A stretch of 64,000 nt of DNA, taken from Symbiodinium natans. Taxonomy: Eukaryota > Sar > Dinophyceae > Suessiales > Symbiodiniaceae. Positions 19,850 to 30,844 of the stretch are shown piece after piece; position 1 is the stretch's first letter, and the number at the start of each line of letters is the position of its first letter. Location: the NCBI GenBank assembly GCA_905221605.1, contig CAJNDS010002757.1, forward strand, positions 184,001-248,000. The letters run 5' to 3'. The notes beneath the pieces are model-generated. The model was not told the origin of the DNA, ran no database searches, and saw nothing but the letters and a program-made list of their open reading frames with translations. The translations under genes and the position numbers were made by a program.

Positions 19850-21617
19850 CACAGTGGCACGCATTACTTATGAAAAGATACGACCCATACAAACACATGC
19901 AAGTGGTTGCAACGACTTGCAGGCATGCTTACAACCACTTACATCCACTTACAACCACCTGCATGTGCTTGCAACACTGTACACCCAGTTACAACCACAT
20001 GCAAAAAGATATAGCCGTATCTCTGATAGCACGTGATGCAACGAGTTATATAAGTTGGCATCTCGATGCCTCGATTCTATCGGACGCTATCATCTTAATG
20101 GAAGATAGGATCATGATATCAAGTGATAGCTTAAGTAGTTACAAGTAGATAGGAAAAGGACAGGAAAAAGATATAACAGGCTAGAAAAAGATACAGAAGA
20201 TACGAAAAAGACACGAAAAGATACGAAAAGATAGGAAAAGATACGAAAGGCGTTAATTCCGCCAAAAAAATGCCTGAGCAAGACCACTTGTTCTGCTGAA
20301 TTGGGCATCAGAGATGTAGTTTGTGACCACATTATTCCTTATTTTGCATGTTTGCCACCTCTTTTCTTGGAGCCAGACAAGGGAGAGGGCGGGGGTTTGG
20401 GGCAGGCCCCCCTGCCCCAAGATCGTTACGCGTAGAATGTTTTTTGAATGTTTTTTTGAATAAAAGCACCCTTGCGCGGCCACGGGCATCCCTGAAAAAC
20501 GGCCCGGTCGTCAGAACGTCCACTCGAAATCTCGCGCTCCACCAGGCCGGAGCGCCATCATAAGTGCTTCTAAGCTTCACCCTAAACCCGAAACTCTAAC
20601 GCGTAAGCCCCCTCAAGGCCCCAGAAGCTCCCTTAAGCCCATTAGCAGCACCCTTAAGCCCCCTTGGCCGCCTGAGCACCCTTAAGCCCCCCTTATAGGC
20701 CTGAGAGTGCTTCGAGCCCTAGAGGCCTTAGAGCCCTTAGAGTCCTTGGAGCCCTTAGGGCCCTTGCCATTAGAGGCTTTAGAGGCCTTTAGAGCCTTCA
20801 AAGCCTTTAAAGAGAGGTTTTAGGGCCCTTGCAGGCCTTTTGAGAGCCCTAAAAGCCCTCAAGCCCTTGGAGTCTTCAAAGCCCTTAGCGACCTTAGAGG
20901 TCTTAGAGCCCGTAGAGCCCTTAGAGCCCTTAGAGTGCTTAGAGTCTTAGAGTGCTTGACACTGTGGGCTGGCAGCACTCCAGGCTGGATGGGGCGGAAA
21001 GTGCCATTTTTCTCTAAAAACTTTCCCGGGTCCGGGTAGCCAGGTAAGCCCAGTTTTCCCAATCTTGTAAAATCTTGAAAAATCTTGGATCCGCCACGGA
21101 CCCCAGAGAGTTAGATTGAGGGAGAGCTCCGCAAAACGCTGCCCTGCCAGCTCCAGGCAGCACCAGCAATCTTGTAGAATCTTGTAAAATCTTGAATCCG
21201 GAATCCATACAAAAAGGTGTTCCCAGGAACCAAAAACAGTGAGCCCTTAGAGTCCTCTTGGAGCCATTCGAGGCCTTAGAGCCCTTCGAGCCCTTAGAGA
21301 CCTTAGAGGCCTTAGAGGCCTTTAGAACCTTCAGAGCCCTTAGAGGCCTTGGAGTCTTCAGAGCACTTAGAGTCCTGACAGCCCTTAGGGCCCCTGCAGG
21401 CCTTGCAGTTGGAGTCTTTCTGGCCTTGGGCCCTAAGAGCCGTTCAAGCCCTTGGAGCCCTGAGAGCCCTTGGAGACCTTAGAGGCCTTAGAGGCCTTAG
21501 AGCCCGTAGAGCCCTTAGAGCCCTTAGAGTGTAACGAAAGTGAACTTTGAAAAGATAAAAAATAGAAAAAGAGTAACAAAAACACAAAAAGAGTGAAAAT
21601 CACTTAAGAAGATACAA

Positions 21618-21652
<35 letters not shown>

Positions 21653-22296
21653 AAAAAGAAAGCCTGAGCCCTAAGCCCTAAACCCTAAACCTAAAACGAC
21701 TTGGCACGTGCTGCTGCTGAGGACCTGCTGTCCGAGGACGCTTAGACCCACGTTAAAAATGCAATTTTCTTGCACAGAAATAGATGGTTCTGGTGACCCT
21801 TCCGTGGGCACCCGCAATCCTAAAGCCTAAATCCGAATCCTAAACTCCTAAATCCTAAACCCTATATAACTCGTAAATGTTAAATCCGAAATCCTAGTTG
21901 GGTACAGCTTCTTGACCTCTGTTGAAGTCAGTCTGCGCTTGAAGTGGAGATTCTTGTTCACGCCTCACATGTATAAGCGCATATCATGCGTGTATCTATT
22001 ATTGATGAGATGACAGAAACATATGTTATAAAAATCAGCAAAAAAGATACGAAAAGATACAAAAAGATACAAAAAGATACAAAAAGATACAAAAAGATAC
22101 AAGAGAGATAGAAAAGATGCGAAAAGATAACAAAACATATAAAAAAGATACAAACAGTTGCAATGAGATAGCATAAAACGATAGCATGAAGATGCCAAGT
22201 CAGTGCAAGTTCCGGTTATCTTTCTTAATGTGATACATCTTTCTGGCAAGTGATGATATCTGCGGCTAAAGGGGCTAAGTAACGAGTGCCACTGTG
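19850..22296 (-). mobile_element. Non-autonomous TIR element, copy 2, inverted (2,447 bp)
   Basis: Reverse complement of the element at 14055-16489, with the same CACAGTGGCAC ends. TA flanks both sides (19848-19849 and 22297-22298), a 2-bp duplication. Excision with one TA restores CCT AAG GTG in frame. The (TA)n tract is 12 bp longer (21620-21650), which accounts for the whole length difference from copy 1. No protein is encoded. Confidence 0.88.
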
Positions 22297-22298
22297 TA

Positions 22299-25099
22299 AG
22301 GTGTGCAGGTTAGGACGGGTCACGCAGGTAGATGCTGCCCGTGCGCAGGTCGGCGTGCACCGCTATCTCCCCGACGCCAGCGGGGTTCGCGTCAAATGGC
22401 GGCTTGCATACATCGCCGAGGACGGTGCGCTCACGCTTTCAGAGGGGACTCGTCCGGCCCACGAAGCGGTTTCCGTTAAGGAAATCATTTCCAAGATCGA
22501 CCTAAACCGCGACGGCGTGCTTGCTGCAGCCTCGGCCAGAAAGTTGGACAAGGGAGCGTATTCGTTGCAGGACAGGACGCTCGAGCGAGCGTCTCGCGCC
22601 GGCTCGAGTGTGCTCTCGATCCAAGAGGCCCTCGCGGACCTCTTGGTCGCGGAACCCCGCGTGTTGCAGCCTAGGGCTTCCCCAGAGTCGGGTGCTGTCG
22701 AGAGTTGGTTCCGGCAGTATTTCCTTGGAGGGGTTGCCGATGTCTTAGAGGTTGCTTGGGGTGACGCGGTCGTCTCCGACGCGGCTAGGAGGCACGGGTA
22801 CAGGGTTGTTCCAGCTTTTGTGCAAGGCAAGCAGACCTATGGGATTACCTGGAACCTGGCCGCAGAAGAGCACTTAGAGGCTATTAGCGGCGCTGTTTTG
22901 CGCACAGAGCCGAAGGTGCTCGTGATTGGGCTTGAGGGCAAGAATGTGCCCCGGGCTTTCCTCCAGCTAGTCGTCCGGTGTGCGCAGGAACGCACGCGCG
23001 CGGGCGCCCACGTAGCGCTGCGTTTGCAGGCACAAAAAGGCGAGTGGGAACCCTGGCGGCTAGAGGAGTGGGGCGCCTTGTTTGGGACGCTCGCAGAGCC
23101 ACGCTGGCCTTGGGCTTTCGTGCGGGCTGACATGTGCCAGTTCGCGCGGGCCAGTGGCCGCGGCAACCTCGTTGAGAGCGGGGCCCTGTGGCTCGCCGAT
23201 TTCAGCTTAGAATCGGTAGGGTTGAGGTGTAGTAGGCCGGATGCGTTGGGCGCAGTGCAGCACAAGCACGTTGAGCGCGCGCAAGCTGACTACAACCTCA
23301 TAGGGGCGGCTTTCTGCGCCTCGCTCCAGGACCTTGGTCTGAGGGGCGCAGAAGAGCTGTGCACCGCTGCAGTTGGAAGCTTTCCAGCCACTGCGGGTGC
23401 AGATAGCGCCGCGGCTGCGCCACAGCCACAGCCCTCTCCAGTCGTTCCCCTCCCGGACGTGCGCTCGGGCGAGGACCTCACGCCAGCAGAGCGTGCGGAG
23501 CTGGATAAGGAGGTGGATAAGTACGCCGCTGAAAAGGAAGCGTTTTGGCGGACCAAGGCGGACGCCAAGGACTGGGATTCCGTCCGGGCTGACCTTGAGG
23601 TCTATGCTCTTGCGGGCGAGAAGGTCGCGGAGGATCCTAGGCGCACCGAGGCCTATAGAGACCTCGTATGGTCGGGTTTGAAGATCGAGCCTGGACCAAC
23701 CAGACCAGGGCTGACCGATGCTGACATCGCAGCCGTCAGGGAGGTCATACGGCGAAAGGCCGCTGGGTTCTGGGTGGAGGACACCACCAGGACCACGGTC
23801 AGGAAGTTCGCCCATGACTGCATCCCCACCGGGCCGCCAGTCTCGTCCCAGCCTCACAGTCTGAGGGGCGAGTCCGCGCAATGGGTCGACGACAAGCTTG
23901 AAGAAGAATGCAAGCGGGGTCAGTTGATCCGCGGCAGCTCGGCTTGGGGATCTGCGCCGTTTCCGACCAAGGAAATGCCCAGCTACAAGCGGCATAGGAA
24001 GCGACGCTTGGTGGTTGACTACCGTCGTGTGAATGCCCGAATTAAGCGCTCCACGTACTATTGTCGGCGGGGCAGCGATGTGCTCGCCGCCGCGGTAGGT
24101 TCGGTTTGGTATACCTTCGTGGATGCGGTTAGTGGGTTTAATCAGATTAGGAACACCAAGCGTGCTCGCGAGGTGTTGGCCATTGTGGCAAGATCAGGGA
24201 AATATCTCCCTGTCGGCCTCACCTTTGGCCCGATTAACGGCCCAGATGATTTCAACTTTGTGGTTGATAGGGCCTATGCCCCCGGCAGAGGTAGGCGCCT
24301 TAAGTATACTAAGGAGTGGATAGCCTACGTGGATGATCTTACTGTTAGGACGGGTAGGGTCATTGATGGGCAGTTTTTCACTGATGCCCAAGCCGAGGGG
24401 GCGGTGCGCGAAGCGTGCGCCAAGGGGGCAGTCGCGGCTCCGCAGAGCGCGTCGTCTGCTCTTGAAGCCTTAGGCGTTCGCGGTGCGCACAACACCAAGC
24501 GCGCGAACCATGACGCGGCGCGCTCAGACCAGAATCACCCCACGCGCGTTCTGATGCTCAGGATGTTGGGGCTGTTCGGGTGTTTCTGTGTTCAGGGCGG
24601 GTGTTTTTGGGGCGGGCCGTTTCCCAGGTCGCCGGTCTGCGGGCAGAAGGATTTTTCGTCGTTCGTCGCGTGCAGCTTCGTTCGTTTGTCCCGTAGCCAG
24701 TGTCTTGCAAGCAGGCCTAGAGGTTCGGTCCAAGGTCGAAGCAGAAGCCGTAGAAGCCTTAAAGCCCAGACCTTAAGGAAACTCCCCAAAACCCCGCCGC
24801 AGCGGTTCAAGTGTGTTGTAGAGCCTAGGGTAGGTAGTCCCTCCCCGCGTTCGTGCCTGTGCACTGCGCCCCGCTGCGGGTCGCGACCAGACCGCGCGGG
24901 AGCGACCAAACGGTCGCCCGGACCTTCGTGGTCAACCACAAGGCCCCGCTGCGGGCCGTGCCCTGGCCGCGCGGGAGCGGCTGCCTACCACTACTGCACA
25001 CCGGCCCCTTGCAGCGGGCCGTGTCCTGGCCGCTCAAGGGCGCGTCAGGTTTTCCTCGCCCGTCGGAGGTCCAGCAAAGCCGCGGGCCTCAGTGCCGCG
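22299..25099 (+). CDS. Pol part 3: integrase tail, methyltransferase-like domain, RT fingers and palm
   Basis: Follows the integrase in frame after TIR excision (18631-19849 plus 22299-25663 gives exactly 1,528 codons). About 22730-23270 resembles a degenerate methyltransferase fold (VADVLEVAWGDAVVSDAARR, then PKVLVIGLEGKNVP where a Pro-Cys motif would be expected). About 23690-24440 is the RT fingers/palm: RRLVVDYRRVN, WYTFVDAVSGFNQI (D codon at 24122), LTFGPINGPDDFNF and AYVDDLTVRTG (DD at 24332-24337). All catalytic aspartates are present. The matching thumb and RNase H are not here but far upstream at 13190-14054. From about 24480 to 25099 the open frame is low-complexity and may be spacer. 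The GTG-start frame at 22286 is an artefact of the TIR end. Confidence 0.82.
24876..25035 (+). repeat. Cluster of GC-rich imperfect palindromes
   Basis: Three copies of a ~22-bp motif close to GCGGGCC-GTGTCCT-GGCCGC lie at 24876-24900, 24951-24975 and 25014-25035. Further copies in the same element are at 9005-9026, 10061-10081, 12573-12596, 16647-16668, 25979-26000, 28976-28997 and 29932-29953. Copy 2 has them at 39170, 39245, 39308, 40264, 62748 and 63703. Arms GCGG(G)CC and GGCCGC can form a short hairpin. Confidence 0.8.
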
Positions 25100-28000
25100 A
25101 TGGGTGGAGGAGGATCGAAGGGCAGGGGCAAGAGCAAGAGCCCAGGCCCTAAGGGCCGAAAGGGAACGCCCTCGATCGACGACGTGCAGCGCCTGCTAGT
25201 CCGATGCATGCGGCACGGCGAAGGTGGCTGCAGAGGCCGGTTCGGTCCGGGCGGCCTCTACCCGGTTGATGAGTTGATCGAACAACTCGGCATCACCATC
25301 AACCAGTACAACCAGGCGGTCGCGCACGACGCCAATCAGCGGAAACCGAGGTTGGACACCTCGCACGCTGGTTTCCTTCGTGCCTTCCAAGGCCACTCTG
25401 CCGATTGCGGCCATCCGATGGGGTTCATGATGGAGGGCCTAAGTGAGACGGCCATCGACGACCTCATACATCAGTATGGCCCGGCCATGTGGCACGGCAC
25501 GGACCTGCATGTCGTGCCAAGCCTGATTCAGAACGGCTTGATCCCTGGCGGCGGGCCGGGAGGCCGCCTCGGGGTGCACTACGTCCTAGGACACTGCCCC
25601 ACGCAGTGGGAGGACGGAAGGCGCGGGTTCCGCCGCGGATCGACTTGCATAGTCGAGGTCTGACTGGCGGTCCTGCGGGACGCCGGAGTGCCCATCTATG
25701 CTGGAGCGGATGGGGTGGCCCTCACTGGCCAGATTAGAGCCACCGGCATTTCCCGCATCTGGGCACTCCCCAAAGGCTCGCCTGTCTACTCAGTCTTGAT
25801 AGCTGAGTTGGAAGTGGATCGGTTGGTCCAGCATGTCGATGTAAAGAGTTTAGGCGACACCAGTGCGGGCCCCTACCCGCCGTTGGGGCGAGGACCGAAA
25901 CTGGGCACGGTCCAAGCGTCCCAAGCTGCTGCGGCCAGCAGTGGCGCGGCGAGCTCCTCGACGGTTGTGCTGGCCCCTGCGGGCCGTGTCATGGCCGCGG
26001 GGGCCGCCCAACCTGTTACCCCTCCGAAGGCCGCGCCTAAGGCCAAAGGGCGTCCCTCAAGGCCGAAGACTCGCTCGAGGAAGAGGCAGCCCAGGAGGCT
26101 GCAGGCGTCGAGGAAGATAGTTCCAGTTCGGATCTTCCCGACACGCGGGCGCCTCCGGCCGCGGTCAAGGTGAAGGAGGACGAGGAGCCCGCTAGTGGGG
26201 CCCAGGCCGAGAGCACAGAGGAAGGAGTCCTCGTGCTCGGCCAGTCGGTGGTCACCAGCGCGAAGGAGTACCTCGCGCGGTCCGAAGCTCTTCTGAGAGC
26301 GCAGAAGCTCCAGTCGAAAATACTGGAGGTTGCGGGAACTGCGATGGTGAAGCTGGAGAAGATCACCAAGCGTGAGGAGTCCCTCAAAACACTGCGCCGA
26401 GAGGGAGAGAGTCGGGCGGCCGGGGAAGGCGCCGACGGGGAAGAAGTGTCTGACGATGGTCAGGACGCCCCCGGGGTTGCGGGGTCGAGCAGTTCCGCCA
26501 GGCCTTCAGGAGGCGGGACCGCCCAGTCCGCCCCGGCCCCAGAGGGGCCACTATGGATGCTCGGCTCCTGGATGTGGGCTGGCCTTTGAGTCGCTGGTGC
26601 AGTACCACCTGCATCAGGCGGCCTGCCATGGCGCCTCTCTTCCGCCCAACCTAGGGATCAGCCCCTCCGCACCTCTTGACCCTTTTCGTCAGGACTGGCG
26701 GGGACGGCTGTTCCGCCGAGGAAAGGACGGTGGGTATGGGGAGGTGCCCATGCTCCGAGTGATTAGGTACCACAAAGCCAACGGGTACGATCACTCGAGG
26801 GTCCCGCTCCTGAGGCGAGGGGACCGAATCCAGCTTGAGGATGGATCGCACCACATTTATGGTGGTAGCCATCCGCCGGGGTGGCTTCGCGATGACCCCG
26901 AGCTGGACCCCCCTCCAGGGAGCAGCAGTGGAGGGTCCACGCCCAAGAGCGAGCCCAAAGAGGAGGCCGAGCCGAGACCTCCGCGGGAGGCCGCTCCGCG
27001 CGGGCGGGCCCTCGAGCCGCCAAAGGGCGACGTCCAGCGACGCCTGGCCGAGCGTCGCTCCAAGCGAGATTACTCGCGGACCTGGTGACGCCTCTTGACG
27101 ATCTCCATGCCAAGGAGATCGACTCCTTCTTCGCGGGCGACCCAGCCGCGGATAGCCTTGACGTCATTTTGATGCGCGCCGAGGTTCGCACTGAGTCCCA
27201 CCTCAAAGTTGGCCGGGAGGAGGAAGAGCCCCTGGCCAAGGAGGAACAGGAGGAGGAGGCTGAGGTCGTCAAGGACGAGGAGGTTTCGGTTGAGATGGAG
27301 GCAGCCACCGCGGATGAGGCGGACGAGGTCGCCCTCCCAGCCAACCAAGCCTACGTCGAAGGCCGCTTTTACCCCTACGGCAGCTGGCGGTGCTTCTTCT
27401 GCGAAGCCATCAACCCGGTTCCCGAGGACCAGTGCCTCACCACGCACGCGGGCGGCCCGAATGCGGGCGCCCCGTGCGACGGCCGATGGATCAATGGGAT
27501 CGACATCGGGTGGTGGGAGGTGGATCCTCAAACCGCGCCGGAGCAATGGCGGCGGAGGTTTTCTGCCGAAGAGCTTGAAGAACAACAAGCGCGGGCAGAT
27601 GCCGCGAGGCTCCTCAGCGATGAGGAACTCGCTGAAGCCCTCCAGGCGGCCGAGGAGGCGCAGGCGGCCGAGCGCGCCAAGAAGCGGGAGCGGCGCCAGG
27701 CGGAGAAGGCGGAGCGCGATGATCACATCAGCGAGGCGCTCCGCATAGCAGGGTGGCAGTGCCCTAACTGCTATGAATGGAATCTTTCATTCAGGCAGCT
27801 GTGCTTTCGCTGCAGCACGCCTCTCCGCTTGGCAGAGGTCGTCTCTCGCGGGATCCCTGATCCGCGGCGCGGCGAAGAGAGGGACTCGGGCTCCGAGAGC
27901 AGCCAGGACGAGCTGGAGCACGAGATCCTTCTGGCCAATCTTGCGATGGACCAAGAAACCATCCAACCTCTTCTTAGAAACAAACACAAGAAGAGGGGCG

Positions 28001-29752
28001 GTAAGCGACGTCGCGAAGAAGCGACGTACGGCAAGCAAGGGCCGCGACCCGTGGAGTGCTTGGGCAGACGCCCGTGGCAAGGGCCAGGGCAAGCCGAAAG
28101 GCAGAGGCAAGTCCGATGCCAAGGGCAAGCCCAAGGGGAGGGGCAAGTACGCCTGGGGCGCTTTCGCCGCGGGCATTGTTGCCGCGCTCCAACCCCGCCC
28201 AAGCACAAGCTGGGTCCCAGCTTTCCCGTGCGGGTCGGCCCGGCCGCCACCAAGTGTTCCACTTCCGCCGCGGACCCCCTTTTTCCTGGGTCGCGGGCTC
28301 CTCAATCGGTTGATGCACGCCCTCAACGGGAACATCAACGGCTGGTGGGGCCTGGCGGCTGCAGCGTCGGCGCCGATTGCCTTGCAGTTGCACCGCGGGG
28401 TTGTGCATGTTGTCGAGGACTCCATGCACGCGGTTGCAACGGTTTCGGCCGACGTTGTCGAGGAAATCGGTCATGGGGCCAGGCGGACCGTGTGGGTCGC
28501 CGGAACAGCCATCACTCTGGTAGTAGTGATTTTGTGCGGCGCTGTTCTGTGGTACGTGAGTCGTGCCGTTGCCAATCGCATTGCGCATATGCGACATGGC
28601 AACACCGCGGCCCCTGAGGCGCGGCTGTCTCAACTCCTTGGCTCTGAAGCGACGTTTGAGGTCGCGAGCTCCAAGAAAGGGGTGACCCATAGGGTTTGGG
28701 TGCACCTCAAGGAGGAGACAGCTGCCTGTGGCTGTCGTGCTTACCTGGCAGAAGGACGCTGCGGGCATTGCGATGCCGCAATGGACACCGCTCGTTCCCT
28801 AGGGTTTTTGCACGCGGCCCAGCGAGGCGCGGGTTCCGCGCTCACAGACTCCATTCGGAGTACCGCCTCCGAAACCCTGGCTAAGGGTATGGTTGTGTTG
28901 GGTTTGGGAAACAGTGAAGGATGTTTCTCCCAACTGGCGGCCAAGAGCCGCGGGCTCTCCTGCTTTCAGGGGCTCGCGGGTCGTGACCTGGCCGCGGCCC
29001 CAGCAGATGGAGCGAGCGCGGCCCACGCACAGTCCGGCTCCGTGCAACGTGCCGCCACTGCCATTGTGGCGCGCACGCCAGGCCGGAGGAACAAGGGCCC
29101 AGCCCCCGCTAGGAGTTCTCCAGTCAAAGAAGCGGAATTCCTTGCGGGCGGGCCATACGTTCAGGCCGCCCAAACGCTGCTTGGGTCTGGAGCAGCAGAG
29201 GATGTGATCTACATCCGGGCTTACAGCTTAGATTGCCCATCCTGCATCGAGGCAATCGAAGCGTCGCTTGGCAAGGGCGCAAGCGTTCGGATTGTCGCCG
29301 ACATGGGACAATGCCACCGCACCAAGCTTCAGTGGCAAGCGTTGAAACGCTTGGCGGCCGCAGGTGCCGAGGTGAAGGTGGGTTGTGGCACATCCGTGCG
29401 CGACGCCTATGCTCGCGACGGCCGTGGGGCTAAGGTAGGCACCGGGATTCAAGGGCTGCACCATGCCAAAGCCCTTTGCCTACTGCGGCCGGATGGCGCG
29501 GTGGTGCTGATTGGGAGCCTCAATTTTACCACAAGCAGCAAGGCCAATGCGGAGGCAGGGCTTAGGCTTGAGGTCCCCAAGACGCACTCAGTCGTGCAGT
29601 CCTACATCGAGGATTTCCATAGGGTGTCGGCTGAGGCATTCTCCCTCGATGAGGCAGTCGCAAAGCGCCCTCAGTTGGAGCGAGCCAGTAGCTCCAACGT
29701 TGCTGGCAACGCCACTCGTGCCCCCAACACTGCTCCACAGGGTATCGAGTAG
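25100..29752 (+). pseudogene. Cargo ORF of copy 1 (Tpt1-like, zinc fingers, SWIM, PLD), disrupted
   Basis: Starts MGGGGSKGRGKSK. Domains in order: Tpt1/KptA-like at about 25175-25790 (VRCMRHGE, LRAFQGHS, MWHGTDLHVVPSL); C2H2 finger at 26555-26630; RanBP2-type fingers at about 27385 (WRCFFCEAIN) and 27754-27813; membrane segment at about 28488-28570; SWIM finger at about 28725-28770; PLD-like domain at 29200-29575. Breaks relative to copy 2: TGA at 25661-25663 where copy 2 has CGG; a 79-base deletion near 26050 and a nearby indel; frame changes near 26550 and 27080; and a 4-base GCAA duplication near 28033. Copy 1 also has 9 bases absent from copy 2 near 25679 (coding DAG), which fit the family better and so are probably ancestral. 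It ends QGIE-stop like copy 2. Confidence 0.8.
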
Positions 29753-30403
29753 GCTGCGGCCAGTCGGCGCGGCGTGGAAGGGGTTTCCACGCGATTTCTC
29801 AGGCATCACAGCACGGCACGCTGTCGAGCCTCTTTTGGTTGTGTTTTGCTTGCGGGCGAAGAGCCGCGGCAGGGGTTTTCCCTGCCCATTTTGCCTACCC
29901 GCACTTTTCTTCCCAGCCCGTTGCGGCTGCTGCGGACCGTGTCCTGGTCGCGGCAGTGCGCTCGCCGAAGCGCGTGCGAGCTGCACTGCCTGCGGCACAA
30001 GCAATGTGCGCGGCTCTCGCTGAGTCCGGTAGCCCGTAGGGTAGTTCTGGATAGGTGAGTAGCCGTAGCCGTAGCTTAGGGCCGGTAGTGTGTACAGTGT
30101 ACCATTTGTACCATAGCTTTGCACTAGCAGCATAAAGACCTGCCCAGTACTCTGGAGCCTCGCCTGCCTGCATAAAGGTGAGCGCTCGCGACTTGGGGTG
30201 GTTTAGGGTCGTTGAGGGCTGCTGTCGTCGTGCGTCCGTTTGGTAGTGCGGGCTGCCGCCCAAGCCGCATGCCAATGCTCATGATGTGCGGGCTCTACCA
30301 GAGTCGCACGCGACACCCTCGCCCTACCCCATTTGCCGCGTTGCTGAAGTGCTTGACGCACTATGAGCTCTGGGTGAGCCGGAAGCCTCGGCTGAGGGGC
30401 GAA
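29753..30403 (+). other. 3' untranslated region of LTR element with purine tract 30394-30403
   Basis: No open frame is conserved after the TAG at 29750-29752. One copy of the GC-rich palindrome lies at 29932-29953. The purine-rich GAGGGGCGAA ends exactly where the 3' LTR begins and is a plausible polypurine tract for plus-strand priming, though it is short and holds one C. Copy 2 retains sequence homologous to about 29753-30045. Confidence 0.65.
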
Positions 30404-30697
30404 TGTGAGCAGGTCAAAGCATGCATGGAGTGCTTGCTTAGCGCTAGTGCAGCTTGTAGTTTTCCCTTGCATGTGTAGTTTTGCAATTCGTAACAATGCC
30501 AATATTTTGGCTCAAGTACCGAGCTTGTGCCTTTGAGCACGGTAGAGTCGTACAGTAGCTCTTAGGTTGCTGTGCGGTCCGACCGGACGCACTCAGGCGT
30601 AGCTGCACAAGTGCTTGAACTCGCGAAGTCGTAAAACAGCGTGACCGGGCTGTGATTGCATTGGCTTAGTGCAAGTCCAGTGCTGGTCGACTTCTCA
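30404..30697 (+). repeat. 3' LTR
   Basis: Direct copy of 8635-8928 with two mismatches. The spliced-leader-like ATTTTGGCTCAAG is at 30504-30516. Right flank starts ATATATTATAA. Confidence 0.92.
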
Positions 30698-30813
30698 ATA
30701 TATTATAATTATCATCATTATATTTATATATATATATATATATTTATATATTTATATTTTTATATTAATTATTATTATTATATACTATAAAATGTACTTT
30801 GAACCCTATAATC

Positions 30814-30844
<31 letters not shown>

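Larger units (their letters stand above)
8635..30697 (+). mobile_element. Giant Ty3-like LTR retrotransposon, copy 1 (22,063 bp, nested insertions)
   Basis: Two 294-bp direct repeats begin TG and end CA, with two mismatches between them, and bound the element. The flanks share ATAT (8631-8634 and 30698-30701), a possible 4-bp target duplication in AT-rich DNA. A candidate primer-binding site follows the 5' LTR and a short purine tract precedes the 3' LTR. Coding order is Gag, protease-like, RT thumb with RNase H, unknown region, integrase, methyltransferase-like, RT fingers/palm, then an extra cargo ORF with Tpt1-like and PLD-like domains. Removing two nested TIR elements with their 2-bp duplications leaves 17,177 bp. 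Near-identical LTRs suggest recent insertion, although several reading frames are broken. Confidence 0.9.

Noticed and set aside
19850-20148. C-terminal extension of integrase (HMQVVATTCRHAYNH...)
   Set aside because: Read-through into TIR-element repeats; the same peptide appears in reverse orientation in the other copy.
22286-22298. GTG start for the RT palm ORF
   Set aside because: These bases are the right end of the TIR element and its duplication; the protein frame joins the integrase once the element is removed.
27209-28425. Arg-rich and Pro-rich open frames on both strands over the cargo ORF
   Set aside because: Shadows of the GC-rich cargo gene; not preserved between copies in the way that the main frame is.
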